Made by a program: the position numbers and the translations under genes
In this document: one piece after another, positions 18,396 through 26,950 of the stretch
Position numbering within the stretch: the stretch's first letter is position 1
Layout: every line of letters starts with the position of its first letter
Assembly: GCA_900548385.1 (NCBI GenBank)
Contig: URKJ01000002.1
Span: 124,001-188,000 of the forward strand
Source: an uncultured bacterium
GTDB lineage: Bacteria; Verrucomicrobiota; Lentisphaeria; Victivallales; UBA1829
Direction of reading: 5' to 3'
Length of the DNA: 64,000 bases
The notes under the pieces: generated by a model
What the model was told of the DNA's origin: nothing
Seen by the model: only the letters and a program-made list of their open reading frames with translations
Database searches by the model: none

Positions 18396-18635
18396 ATGAA
18401 GAGGGACTTCACAAAACAATCAAGTAAGCTGACACGCGAAAACGTGGATTTTTTCCACTCTCTGAATATGGACAACACGTTCCGGGTCAATTCTCCGGAA
18501 AACCTGGAACGGATTCTGCCGTTCGGACTTGACACGATTACCTCCGACGCTCCCGACATCATCATCCCCCTGCTTCGCAAACGCGATTCACGACCGTCCG
18601 TTCCTCAGGCGAATTCCGCATTGCCATCCTGACGG
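18396..18635 (+). pseudogene. remnant of a glycerophosphodiester phosphodiesterase gene
   Basis: A short frame of 79 codons begins 18 bp after the aldolase gene. Residues about 28-58 (FRVNSPENLERILPFGLDTITSD followed by APDIII) match the C-terminal block of GDPD-family enzymes, VN-x-x-x-x-x-x-L-x-x-x-G-x-D-x-x-x-T-D-x-P. The catalytic N-terminal TIM-barrel part with HRG and the metal ligands is missing, and the last 20 residues do not look like the family. It is most simply the tail of a decayed gene left after a deletion. A real short protein is possible, as a GAAAGGGG site precedes the ATG. Confidence 0.55.
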
Positions 18636-18674
18636 AATAGGAAAGTTCTTTCCGCAAAACCTTGTTCTCCGGAC

Positions 18675-18702
18675 TTGAAAAAAACAGTTTCCAGCCTATA
18701 TT
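18675..18702 (+). promoter_or_regulatory. sigma-70 promoter of mraY
   Basis: TTGAAA (18675-18680), a 16-bp spacer and TATATT (18697-18702) lie 36 bp before the mraY ATG. Confidence 0.6.
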
Positions 18703-18738
18703 TCCTACACCATTTTATTAAGGAGGAAAGGCTGTCTC

Positions 18739-19923
18739 ATGTTGTATCTGCTTGCCGAGTTGAGAGACTCGTTCGGTCCGCTGCGTCTGTTTGAATACGT
18801 CACATTCCGGTCGGGATGTGCACTGCTTACCGCAATGTTCATCGTCATTCTGCTCGGACCGTGGACCATTCGCAAACTGAAACAGTTCTGTGTCCCGAAA
18901 TCCGCGCGACTGGAAGGAGTCGTCGATGAAAAATTCGTCGATCACAGCAAGGACAAAACCCCGACGATGGGCGGACTCCTCATCGTGTTCGCGATCGCCG
19001 TTTCAACTGTGTTCTGGGGCAATCTCTCCAATCCGATGGTGCTGGTCTTTCTGCTTGTGCTCTTTCCGCTTACCGCCCTCGGATTCTATGACGACTACAT
19101 CAAAGTCAAATATGAACGGAAAGTCCGCGACGGCATTTCCGGGAAAATGAAACTGCTTGTGCAGGGAATCGTCAGCCTCACTGCCATCGCCTGCATCTAT
19201 AAAATGCCCGATACCATGACGACCAAAGTTCTGCTGCCGTTTTTCAAAGACCCGATCTGTCTCAAACCGGTCGGAGAAACCATTCAGCTTTGGCTTCCGC
19301 CGCAGCTTCTCGACCACCCGCTCCTCACGTTCGCCGCTTCGTGGGGACTTTTTGCGATCGGGCTGATCTTCCTCGGCAACATGATCTATGTGATGTTTTT
19401 CAGCAATGCGGTCAACCTCACGGACGGCAAGGACGGCCTTGCGGCGGGAACAACCGTTTTCTGCGTGCTTTCTCTCGCTGCGGTCGCCTACATGCACGGG
19501 CATTCCGTCTTTGCGAAATATCTTTCCATTCCGTACATTCCGGAACTGGGGGAAGTCAGCGTTTTCGCCTGTTCGATGGCGGGTGCGTGCATCGGTTTCC
19601 TGTGGTTCAACTGCAAGCCTGCCTCCGTGTTCATGGGCGATACCGGAAGCCTGCCGCTCGGCGGATGTCTCGGTCTCATCGCCGTACTGATGGGTCAGCA
19701 GCTTCTGCTGCCGGTCATCGGGTTCGTATTCCTGATGGAAGGCGGTTCCGTCATGCTCCAGGTCCCGTATTTCAAACTCACGGGAAAACGCATTTTCAAG
19801 TGTACGCCGATTCATCATCACTTTGAACAGTCCGGCTGGACCGAAACGCAGATCGTGACCCGTTTCTGGATCATCGCCGGAATCTGCGCTCTGATCGGAC
19901 TGGCATCTCTGAAGTTGCGGTAA
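18739..19923 (+). CDS. mraY: phospho-N-acetylmuramoyl-pentapeptide transferase MraY
   Basis: This integral membrane enzyme makes lipid I from UDP-MurNAc-pentapeptide and undecaprenyl phosphate. The 394-residue protein has about ten membrane segments and the family signatures: DKTPTMGGLL near 73, GFYDDYIKV near 115, NAVNLTDGKDGLA near 228-240 with the catalytic aspartates, FMGDTGSLPLGG near 295, and the CTPIHHHFEQSGW end near 355. It stands alone with its own promoter, outside a mur/fts cluster, with no other cell-wall synthesis gene beside it. AAGGAGG precedes the start. Confidence 0.95.
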   Translation: MLYLLAELRDSFGPLRLFEYVTFRSGCALLTAMFIVILLGPWTIRKLKQFCVPKSARLEGVVDEKFVDHSKDKTPTMGGLLIVFAIAVSTVFWGNLSNPMVLVFLLVLFPLTALGFYDDYIKVKYERKVRDGISGKMKLLVQGIVSLTAIACIYKMPDTMTTKVLLPFFKDPICLKPVGETIQLWLPPQLLDHPLLTFAASWGLFAIGLIFLGNMIYVMFFSNAVNLTDGKDGLAAGTTVFCVLSLAAVAYMHGHSVFAKYLSIPYIPELGEVSVFACSMAGACIGFLWFNCKPASVFMGDTGSLPLGGCLGLIAVLMGQQLLLPVIGFVFLMEGGSVMLQVPYFKLTGKRIFKCTPIHHHFEQSGWTETQIVTRFWIIAGICALIGLASLKLR

Positions 19924-19959
19924 CAGCGCCGCCCGTCCCGGAACAGACGGCGCTCCGGT

Positions 19960-22101
19960 TCACCGGTCCCGTCTGCGCAGGTGCAGAATCCGGCAATCGT
20001 AATCGCCGGTCAGCTCCACCTGAAGCCCGGATTGCGCGGCTCCGCGTCCGGAGATCGGACGGTACTCCGCCACACTCGCGGAGTATCCGTTCCCGTGAAC
20101 GACATTCCCGTAACATTCCACTTCATAAACCGCTTCCGGATCCAGTCCCGGAACAAGAAACGGCGGAATCTTCTGCGTGAACTGGATAAACGTGCCCAGC
20201 ACAAAAATCACCGCTTCCGAACGATCCTGCGATACATATTCATAAATCGCATAAGGATGCTCGAAAGCGCTTGCCAGACGGTACAGACAGCCGGAATGAA
20301 CGACCGGACGCAGCTTCTTGTAAAGTTCCACATACGAGCGGATCTCCTCCAATTCCTGCTCCGGGCAAAGCATCAGGTTTTTGCCGCACGCCAGCGATCC
20401 CAGCATTCCGCAATACGCCTGAAACTTCAACGGCGTCACCCGGTTGTTGACGTACACCATCGAATCGCTGATATGGCACGCTCCGCCCGCCATGCGCGGC
20501 AGGTTCACATAGGTAAACCCCTCGTGCAGTTTGACCATGTCCAGCGCATCCTGATTGTCGCTCCGGTTCATGCGGCCGAACGAGCGGGTCATCTGCAGAC
20601 TTGCCCGTGCGGCTCCGCTTGCACAGTTCTCCATCAGAAGATCCGGGAAATCAACGGAAAGCGTCTGGAAAATCCAGTCAAGATTCCGTGCATAGTCGAT
20701 CCAGATCCGTTCCGCTCCGCCCGGCGAAGAGAAAAAGCAGTTCATATCCAGTTTCAGATAGGCGATCCCCGTCTCCTTTACAAGACGATGAATGGACCGG
20801 TAGAGATACTCCGCGACTTCCCGTTTTGCAAGGTTCAGCATCACGCTGGTGCGGTCCACATCCTCCCGGTAGCGGCTTTCCGGTTCACAGCCGGGATAGC
20901 ACATCGCCCAGTCCGGATGTTCCCGGTACAGTTCGCTTTTAAGCTCGAACGACTCCGGCTCGATCCAAAGACCGAATTTCATGCCGAGTTCCGCCACCCG
21001 TTCCACAACCGGACGCAGCCCGTTCGGAAACTTCTTCCGGTCCGGATACCAGTCGCCGAGTGCGGACTGCCAGCCGTCGTCGATCACGAACAGCTCGGAC
21101 CCGATCTTTGCCGCATTCTCCGCCGTTCGGATCACGGTCTCCTCGCTGACATTCACGTTCAGGCTTCCCCAGGTGTTCGTCAACATGGGCAGCGGTTTGT
21201 GCGCAATTCCCGGCGGCAGCAGAACATCATCCTGCCAACGGTGCAGAATACGGCTCATTCCGCTGAATCCTTCCATCGTCACTCCGGCGGCGGACGACGG
21301 AGCTTCAAACGTTTCACCCGGCTTCAGAACGATCCGGCTGTCAAACTCATTGATTCCGCCGAGAACGGCGGTATGCCCGAACCAGTCCCGGTCAAACGTG
21401 ATCTTCCAGTTCCCGGACCAGAGCACCACACCGAAAAAAACGCGTCCGGCAAGCTCCGTCGCCGTTCCGTCGTCAAGTGCGAAAAACGGAACGTGGAACG
21501 GACCGGAAAGCCCTGTCCGGCTTTCGATTACGAACTTGCCCGGCGTCAGATTCTGACGGGACGGAACAGCCTCCATGTGTGCGTGGCCCCCAAGATGAGT
21601 CGCACGCCATTCCGTCACATCCGACGGCAGATGCCATGCGGCGGATGCAAAGTTCTCCAGTTCAACCGGCTCCGTACTTTCGTTCGACAACGTCCACGAA
21701 CGTTCCAGGATACGGTCGTAAAGCGTATAGCGCAATCTCAACACAACGGCATGGCGGCTTTCGCGGAACGTCAGGAGCAGCGAATCCCCCTCCCGTTCTT
21801 CTCCCGAAAACCGGAATTCCGAACCGCGGATTCCGTCGGAATACGAGATTTTCAATGCGGATTCATCAAAAAATTTTCCGCCGAATACCGGAAGTTCCCG
21901 GAATTTCCGTCCGGTCAGATCGGCTGGCGTATGACGGTTGCTCTGCCGGAGCTCCGGAGACGGCAGATCCCCGATCGAATCCAGCGGAACGCCCCAGTAC
22001 AGATTGACGGGAACATCCGTTTCCGTAACCTCAAACGCATAGCTCATTCCGGCATTGGAAAGCAGAAAGCGCTTTCCCTGTCTGTCGATTCTGCCGTTCA
22101 T
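19960..22101 (-). CDS. alpha-galactosidase, GH36 family
   Basis: This 713-residue cytoplasmic enzyme (no signal peptide) has the GH36 layout: an N-terminal beta-supersandwich (about 1-310), a TIM barrel (about 310-610) and a C-terminal beta domain. The barrel shows LFVIDDGWQSALGDW, KFGLWIEPES, the nucleophile in YLKLDMN (Asp near 452), MENCASGAARASL in place of the usual ESCxGGGGR, and the acid/base in NRSDNQDA (Asp near 515). The altered ENCASGAAR block suggests a specificity other than simple raffinose-type substrates. It lies one base after the stop of the GH130 gene, so the two are co-transcribed and probably handle the same glycan. Confidence 0.88.
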   Translation of the reverse strand: MNGRIDRQGKRFLLSNAGMSYAFEVTETDVPVNLYWGVPLDSIGDLPSPELRQSNRHTPADLTGRKFRELPVFGGKFFDESALKISYSDGIRGSEFRFSGEEREGDSLLLTFRESRHAVVLRLRYTLYDRILERSWTLSNESTEPVELENFASAAWHLPSDVTEWRATHLGGHAHMEAVPSRQNLTPGKFVIESRTGLSGPFHVPFFALDDGTATELAGRVFFGVVLWSGNWKITFDRDWFGHTAVLGGINEFDSRIVLKPGETFEAPSSAAGVTMEGFSGMSRILHRWQDDVLLPPGIAHKPLPMLTNTWGSLNVNVSEETVIRTAENAAKIGSELFVIDDGWQSALGDWYPDRKKFPNGLRPVVERVAELGMKFGLWIEPESFELKSELYREHPDWAMCYPGCEPESRYREDVDRTSVMLNLAKREVAEYLYRSIHRLVKETGIAYLKLDMNCFFSSPGGAERIWIDYARNLDWIFQTLSVDFPDLLMENCASGAARASLQMTRSFGRMNRSDNQDALDMVKLHEGFTYVNLPRMAGGACHISDSMVYVNNRVTPLKFQAYCGMLGSLACGKNLMLCPEQELEEIRSYVELYKKLRPVVHSGCLYRLASAFEHPYAIYEYVSQDRSEAVIFVLGTFIQFTQKIPPFLVPGLDPEAVYEVECYGNVVHGNGYSASVAEYRPISGRGAAQSGLQVELTGDYDCRILHLRRRDR

Positions 22102-22102
22102 G

Positions 22103-23065
22103 TCATCTTCCTTTCAGGCACCAGTCGAGAATCTCGTCAAGATTTCCCATCGCCAGATTGATTGTAGTATCCGCACCGCCGTAGTAGATCCGCAATTCGC
22201 GCGTTTCCGGCTCCACGACGGCGCCGGTTGCAAAAACGACTTCGGGAATAACGCCGCTGTGCTCGTATTCCGTTTCCGGAGTAAGCAGATAGTCTTTCAT
22301 GCAGCCGATGATCTTTTCCGGATTTTCAAGGTCAAGCAGAACCGCTCCGAGACTGTACCGGAATCCACTGAACGTATTCTGCACGCCGTGAATGATCTCC
22401 AGCCATCCTTTTTCCGTCCGGATGGGAACGGTCGGCCCGATCTTGAGGTTGTTCCACGGCGAGAAATCCCGTTTGAGCAGCGGACGGTGTTCGCCCCAGT
22501 GGATCAGGTCCGGAGAGCGGGAAATCCAGATATGCGCAAACGATTTTTCATACGGCGCGCCAAGGCTGTAAGGGCGTTCCAGCCGGACATATTCGCCGTT
22601 GATCTTCTCCGGGAACAGGCACGGAACCCGGTTATGCGGAAGCGCGGTAATCTCAATCGGCTCAACCGTCTTGAAATCGGTCGTGCGGTAAAGAAGCGCA
22701 CAGCAGCCCCACTCCGAATTCGCAGGGCGGATAATGTAGTAGCAGTTGTCTTCGGGAAACCACGTCACCCGGCAGTCGATAGGGTGAAAATCCAGGTTGC
22801 CGAACCGGCGTTGTTCATCGACTTCAAAAATCGGCTCCTCCCGGATTGTGAAATGAATACCGTCCGTACTCTCCGCCACATGACACCGGGCATATTTCTC
22901 GTTGCGCGGCATGACGGCGACCAGCAGAATGGTCCGCCCGTCGGGCGTCATCACCTGTCCGGGATTGAATACCTGATCCGCCGAACACCAGGGAAATTCC
23001 TCCGGCGCGAAAACCGGATTGCGCTCATAACGGGTCAGTAACGACTTGAATGTTCTGTCTCTCAT
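22103..23065 (-). CDS. GH130 family glycoside phosphorylase/hydrolase
   Basis: This 320-residue five-bladed propeller protein of family GH130, mostly mannoside phosphorylases, is probably cytoplasmic. It begins LLTRYERNPVFAPEEFPW, the typical RxxxNP entry, and has FNPGQVMTPDGR, HIWISRSPDLIHW, LKIGPTVPIRTEKGWLEIIHG and IYYGGADTTINLAMG at the end. GH130 enzymes split beta-mannosidic bonds by phosphorolysis in group 1 and 2 members; a hydrolytic role is possible in others. It is preceded by a LacI regulator on the same strand and followed by the GH36 gene. Confidence 0.85.
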   Translation of the reverse strand: MRDRTFKSLLTRYERNPVFAPEEFPWCSADQVFNPGQVMTPDGRTILLVAVMPRNEKYARCHVAESTDGIHFTIREEPIFEVDEQRRFGNLDFHPIDCRVTWFPEDNCYYIIRPANSEWGCCALLYRTTDFKTVEPIEITALPHNRVPCLFPEKINGEYVRLERPYSLGAPYEKSFAHIWISRSPDLIHWGEHRPLLKRDFSPWNNLKIGPTVPIRTEKGWLEIIHGVQNTFSGFRYSLGAVLLDLENPEKIIGCMKDYLLTPETEYEHSGVIPEVVFATGAVVEPETRELRIYYGGADTTINLAMGNLDEILDWCLKGR

Positions 23066-23227
23066 GCTTCCTGCTCCTGCTTAACGTTGATTATTCTTCA
23101 CGGCATAACGCGGTTCTGTCAATCGCCCGCAAAGATAATCTGATTCCCAAACAGGAAAAAACAAGAGAACAAAGCGACCATCGAACGCAAAAGAAAGCAA
23201 AAGAAAAACAAATCAACGCAAACGCGA

Positions 23228-24208
23228 TTATCTGCCGGCAGGCGGAACGGAGACCGAACCGCGTTCGTGCAGCAGACAGTCCACAAGAACATCCGCCGTA
23301 ACGCTCTCTTTGCGGATCAGACGCTCCAGCATATTGAATGCCTCCTCCGCAAGCCGGGGAAAATTCTGCTGAACCGTCGTCAGCGGCGGCTCCAGAAACC
23401 TGCTGAACCGCGGCACCTCCCAGCAGATCAGCGATAAGTCCTGCGGAACGCGCAATCCGCAAAGCCGGAGCGCGGCAAGAGCCTCGACCGACTCGCTTTC
23501 GCCGCAGTTGATCACGGCGGTCACGCCGCGTTCCGTCAACGTCCGCATGGAGCCGTAAAGATAGGGGGAATTCTGCCCGGACTCTTCCGTCCGGAAACAG
23601 AGAGCCGATTCCGGCGCGAGCGCATAACGGATCCGGCACTCCTCAAATGCGGCGGCGCGTTCCCGGTTGCTTTCCGTCGCACTGTCGCCGTTGATCAGCA
23701 TGCCGATCTTGCGATGACCGTAAGAAACCAGCAGGGAGACCGCGTTGCGCACGCCGTGCGCAATATTGGAGCAGACCGAATAAACATCCGCGATATGCCA
23801 GGAAAAATCATTGATGCAGACGACCGGCAGAGCGACGCTCAATTTCCGGACGATCTGCGAAGAATAGTCAAACGAAATAATCCCGGCGAGACATCGCTCC
23901 CGCAGAATTTCCGCATGATCGGAAAACACGATTTCAAGCAGGAATCCGCGTTCCATCGCCACCCGGCGCAGAGCGTCCAACATGTTCAGAGAGTACCACC
24001 CAAGCCCCTGTGACGTCTCCGGCAGCAGAACGGCATACACCGGCGTCTTGCCGCTCCGGTATCCGAACTCCAATGCGGTCCGGAGAATTTTTGCCGCGGA
24101 CTCGGCAGATACGCCGGACCGGTTGTTCAGCGCACGGGAAACCGTTGAAATATTGAACCCCGTCGCCTCCGCGATCTCCCGAATTCCTTTTTCAGCAGTT
24201 TTCCTCAC
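23228..24208 (-). CDS. LacI-family transcriptional regulator
   Basis: This 326-residue regulator has the LacI helix-turn-helix near residues 8-32 (IREIAEATGFNISTVSRALNN), followed by the hinge and a periplasmic-binding-type sensor domain (about 55-315). The sensor shows GHRKIGMLING near 160 and AALRLCGLRVPQDLSLICW near 245. It starts at a GTG behind AAAGGAC. It lies 163 bp upstream of the GH130-GH36 pair on the same strand and probably controls that pair in response to a mannoside or galactoside. No clear LacI palindrome was found by eye. Confidence 0.88.
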   Translation of the reverse strand: MRKTAEKGIREIAEATGFNISTVSRALNNRSGVSAESAAKILRTALEFGYRSGKTPVYAVLLPETSQGLGWYSLNMLDALRRVAMERGFLLEIVFSDHAEILRERCLAGIISFDYSSQIVRKLSVALPVVCINDFSWHIADVYSVCSNIAHGVRNAVSLLVSYGHRKIGMLINGDSATESNRERAAAFEECRIRYALAPESALCFRTEESGQNSPYLYGSMRTLTERGVTAVINCGESESVEALAALRLCGLRVPQDLSLICWEVPRFSRFLEPPLTTVQQNFPRLAEEAFNMLERLIRKESVTADVLVDCLLHERGSVSVPPAGR

Positions 24209-24285
24209 CGTGTTGTCCTTTCACTTTTCCATAATGTAGCCGCCCGATGAACAAATGTCAATACGGAATATCATCTTCCCGGCTA

Positions 24286-24314
24286 TTGCAATTTCATATT
24301 TTCTATGATATATT
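24286..24314 (+). promoter_or_regulatory. sigma-70 promoter of the lipoprotein gene at 24373
   Basis: TTGCAA (24286-24291), a 17-bp spacer and TATATT (24309-24314). The frame running through it from 24247 is therefore probably not coding. Confidence 0.6.
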
Positions 24315-24372
24315 ATATAATTGTCCAAATAAAAAAAATGAAATCCGGAAACATCAAGAAAGAGTAACTCTC

Positions 24373-24996
24373 ATGAAAATTGCATTTCTGGCCTTCTTCC
24401 TCTCCCTGCTCGCGTTCCTTACAGCGTGTTCCACTCCCTGGACAACAAACACTGCACGGAATGCCGTGGAACAGTATCTGATCTCCTCCACGGTCGAACG
24501 TGCAATCTCCGGCGTATCATTTCAGAAATACGCAAAGAAAAAAGTTTTTCTGGATTACGAATACTTCGCTCCGCAAGTGGATAAGGCATACGCTCAGGGC
24601 GTGCTGGAATTCCGCATGGCGCAGTTCGGAATGATCGTTGTCAAGAAAGTGGAAGATGCGGACATCATCATCCAGCCGATCTGCGGGGTTCTTGCAACGG
24701 ACCACAGCAAAATCCTGATCGGTACCCCTTCCCTCCCCGTTCCGGTCCCGGATACCGGAATCAGCCTTGTGATTCCGGAGATCCCGCTGTTCCTGAAATT
24801 CACGCGCAATGCCTACGGCAAATTCTCATTCGTAGTCTTTGAAGCGTCAACGCGCCGCCCGATAGAGTCCATTCCGCAAATCCGCGCCAGTGCCCGTTAC
24901 ATCAACTGGGTCGTTCTGCTGATCCCGTTCAAAACTCACGATATGACGATGGACGACACCGTGGAAGGCGAACTCGAATACGACTTTATTCCCTGA
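24373..24996 (+). CDS. conserved lipoprotein of unknown function
   Basis: This 207-residue predicted lipoprotein has a signal peptide ending in lipobox FLTACSTP (Cys near residue 21). After the Cys the protein runs WTTNTARNAVEQYLISSTVERAI, which resembles a family of small lipoproteins from planctomycete and lentisphaere genomes; I cannot name it with certainty. The body is strand-rich with a proline-rich loop (TPSLPVPVPDTG) near 122-134. The ATG at 24373 is preferred over the upstream frame opening at 24247, because the signal peptide then lies at the very start and the promoter is upstream. Confidence 0.75.
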   Translation: MKIAFLAFFLSLLAFLTACSTPWTTNTARNAVEQYLISSTVERAISGVSFQKYAKKKVFLDYEYFAPQVDKAYAQGVLEFRMAQFGMIVVKKVEDADIIIQPICGVLATDHSKILIGTPSLPVPVPDTGISLVIPEIPLFLKFTRNAYGKFSFVVFEASTRRPIESIPQIRASARYINWVVLLIPFKTHDMTMDDTVEGELEYDFIP

Positions 24997-25021
24997 TTCC
25001 TTTTTCCAAACCGGATTTTAT

Positions 25022-25049
25022 CCGCGGACCTGAAAAATCCGCGGTTTTT
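25022..25049 (+). terminator. Rho-independent terminator after the lipoprotein gene
   Basis: Stem CCGCGGA/TCCGCGG with a 9-base loop (25022-25044), followed by TTTTT (25045-25049). It is 25 bp after the lipoprotein stop. Confidence 0.75.
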
Positions 25050-25072
25050 CATTTTAAACTTTATATTTCAGC

Positions 25073-25100
25073 TTGAAAAAACACAAAAGTATGCCATATT
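25073..25100 (+). promoter_or_regulatory. possible tRNA promoter
   Basis: TTGAAA (25073-25078), a 16-bp spacer and CATATT (25095-25100), about 19 bp before the mature tRNA start. Confidence 0.4.
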
Positions 25101-25118
25101 ACAGGATCATATTAATCC

Positions 25119-25208
25119 GGAGAGATGGCTGAGTGGTCGAAGGCGGCGGTCTCGAAAACCGTTAACGGGTTTACCCGTTCAGGGGTTCGAATCCCCTTCT
25201 CTCCGCCA
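25119..25208 (+). tRNA. tRNA-Ser (anticodon CGA)
   Basis: This 90-base class II tRNA has acceptor arms GGAGAGA (25119-25125) and TCTCTCC (25198-25204), discriminator G and an encoded CCA (25206-25208). The anticodon loop CTCGAAA (25151-25157) has CGA at 25153-25155, so it reads UCG. The long variable arm is AACGGGTTTACCCGT, and the T loop GGTTCGAATCC is intact. An encoded 3' CCA is clearly present. Confidence 0.95.
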
Positions 25209-25336
25209 TTCCCTTTTTGTCGAAAGTTATTCATCGGCACCGCTTCCGGTAATGCAATCCACGGGTGTTCAGAAAGACGGTCAGGGGTGCAGATCGCAAC
25301 CCGGCATAAAAAACGCATATTGCCGTATTTTCCTTT

Positions 25337-26797
25337 TTATACCGTTTCCATAATCCGCCTGGCACACTCCTCCGGAGTAAATTTTCCCGTAAAAAGAGCA
25401 TTCAGCTCATCTCCCGTCCGGGAGAGTGCGGTCCGGACGTTGTTGAAATCAAATTGCGGACGCGCCTGTTCCGCAGCGTTTTTCTGAACGGAAAAAATGT
25501 CCGGATAACGCTTTTTCAAAAGACACCCGCAATCCATCCGCGACGGCAGGGAGTAATCCATCGTCAATAAATACTGCTGTTTTTTACGGAACAGAAAACG
25601 AATCCATCGCCATACGGCCTCCAGCTCTCCGGACGATTTTATTCCCGCGCGGAAAATCCCGGTGCAGCGGCTTCCCTGCACCGGATAAAACACATCCATG
25701 CCGGGCAGAGGCGGCATCGGATATGCCTTGACCGGAATGGCGTTCGCCATCATCTCTCTTAAACTCAGAACCCAGCAGTTTCCGGCGGGCAGAATCCCGA
25801 TTTTCCCCAATGCGAAAAGGTCAAAACCATTGTTGGGCGACGAACGGTATTTCCGGCGCAGTCCCTGCAGAAAACGAAGCCCGGCAATGCCTTCCGGGGA
25901 AGAAAACAACCGCAGAAAACATTCGCGATTCCCCGCTTCATAATCGCCGGGAGATATTCCCTGCCAGAAATACTGAATCAATCCAATCACATTATGCCAT
26001 CCGGATGGCGTTTCACAGAAATAACCGAATTCGCCCTCCCCGCGCCCTTCCGCATAGCGTGAGGCTTTTTCGATCCATTCGCAAAGGAGTTCCGGTGTCA
26101 TGGCGACATCGAAATCTTTCACGCCCGCTTTCGCCAGAAATTCGGTATTGACGAAAACGAGACGCACGTTCCTCCCCGAAACGAGTGCATGGTAATGCGC
26201 CTCTCCCTCCGCGTTAAACGTCTTGTACAGACATTTCGGATCAATGGTTGCGACGGTCTCCCGGAATCCCTCCAGAGAATCAAGAGGAATCAGCGCATTC
26301 ATTGCCGCATAGGTCGAATGCATGAAGAACTCGCCCGCCGTCGGTACGGTTCCGCTTCCGAGGCGCAGAAGCAGGGGGTCTTCGGAGTGTTTTGAAGGCC
26401 ATGGAATATTTTCTATTCTGACGCAGATATCCGGATTTTCAAGTTGAAAAATTCCGGCAAGAGTCTTCAACAGAAATTCATAATCGGGTTTGACTCCCGG
26501 CAATGCATAGGTAATGACGGTTTTCGGTTTTGAAACGATCTGGGAAAAAATATCGAAATCTTCCAGCTCCGGAAAATCCTCCCGGATGAACGATCCTTTT
26601 TTCCGGCGTTTGACGATAATCCCCTCCTCAACCAGTTCCCGCAATGCCCCTACAATGGTAATGCGTGAAACGCCGAACTGTTTTGCCAGTTCAAATTCCG
26701 TCGGAATCGGGTCGCCTTTTTTCAGAACTCCATCGGAAATTTTATTGAGAATGTCGTTTTTTACTCTGGTATATTTGGGTATATATTCTTTTTTCAT
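25337..26797 (-). CDS. GntR-type DNA-binding domain fused to an ABC solute-binding-protein domain
   Basis: This 486-residue protein is without a signal peptide or membrane segment. Residues about 1-75 form a GntR winged helix: YTRVKNDILNKISDGVL, GDPIPTEFELAKQFGVSRIT and LVEEGIIVKRRKKGSFI. Residues about 90-440 look like a type 2 periplasmic binding protein (SBP_bac_1/MalE-like): NPDICVRIENIPWP, LLLRLGSGTVPTAGEFF, VRLVFVNTEFLAKAGVKDF and IGILPAGNCWVLSL. Usual GntR sensors are FadR, UTRA or LacI-type domains, so this pairing is unusual. It probably senses an imported sugar in the cytoplasm and controls the divergent isomerase-pseudopilin-glycosidase genes. The ATG at 26797 with AAGGAAG is preferred over a GTG at 26866. 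Confidence 0.8.
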   Translation of the reverse strand: MKKEYIPKYTRVKNDILNKISDGVLKKGDPIPTEFELAKQFGVSRITIVGALRELVEEGIIVKRRKKGSFIREDFPELEDFDIFSQIVSKPKTVITYALPGVKPDYEFLLKTLAGIFQLENPDICVRIENIPWPSKHSEDPLLLRLGSGTVPTAGEFFMHSTYAAMNALIPLDSLEGFRETVATIDPKCLYKTFNAEGEAHYHALVSGRNVRLVFVNTEFLAKAGVKDFDVAMTPELLCEWIEKASRYAEGRGEGEFGYFCETPSGWHNVIGLIQYFWQGISPGDYEAGNRECFLRLFSSPEGIAGLRFLQGLRRKYRSSPNNGFDLFALGKIGILPAGNCWVLSLREMMANAIPVKAYPMPPLPGMDVFYPVQGSRCTGIFRAGIKSSGELEAVWRWIRFLFRKKQQYLLTMDYSLPSRMDCGCLLKKRYPDIFSVQKNAAEQARPQFDFNNVRTALSRTGDELNALFTGKFTPEECARRIMETV

Positions 26798-26869
26798 CGT
26801 GTTTTTCTTCCTTATGCCATAAAGATAGCCTGAAATTAAAAAAAAACAAATTTTTATTTGTTTCACCTC

Positions 26870-26925
26870 TTGACTTTTTTATATTTTTATGTATAATTTA
26901 AAATATGACTTATTAATATGTCATA
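26870..26925 (+). promoter_or_regulatory. promoter and palindromic operator of the isomerase-pseudopilin-glycosidase genes
   Basis: TTGACT (26870-26875), a 16-bp spacer and a perfect TATAAT (26892-26897) form a strong promoter. Directly downstream, over the expected transcription start, lies an inverted repeat TATGAC-N10-GTCATA (26904-26925) with half-site centres 16 bp apart. Its place fits a repressor site, most simply for the divergent GntR-type fusion protein; that link is inference. Confidence 0.65.
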
Positions 26926-26950
26926 ATAAAAAAACAAAACAGGAGGAGAC

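Noticed and set aside
19981..22161. A 726-codon open frame opposite the alpha-galactosidase gene
   Set aside because: The minus strand carries clear GH36 motifs over the same stretch; the opposite frame shows no motif and only arises from codon bias.
24247..24372. N-terminal extension of the lipoprotein frame
   Set aside because: It would bury the signal peptide and cross a good sigma-70 promoter.
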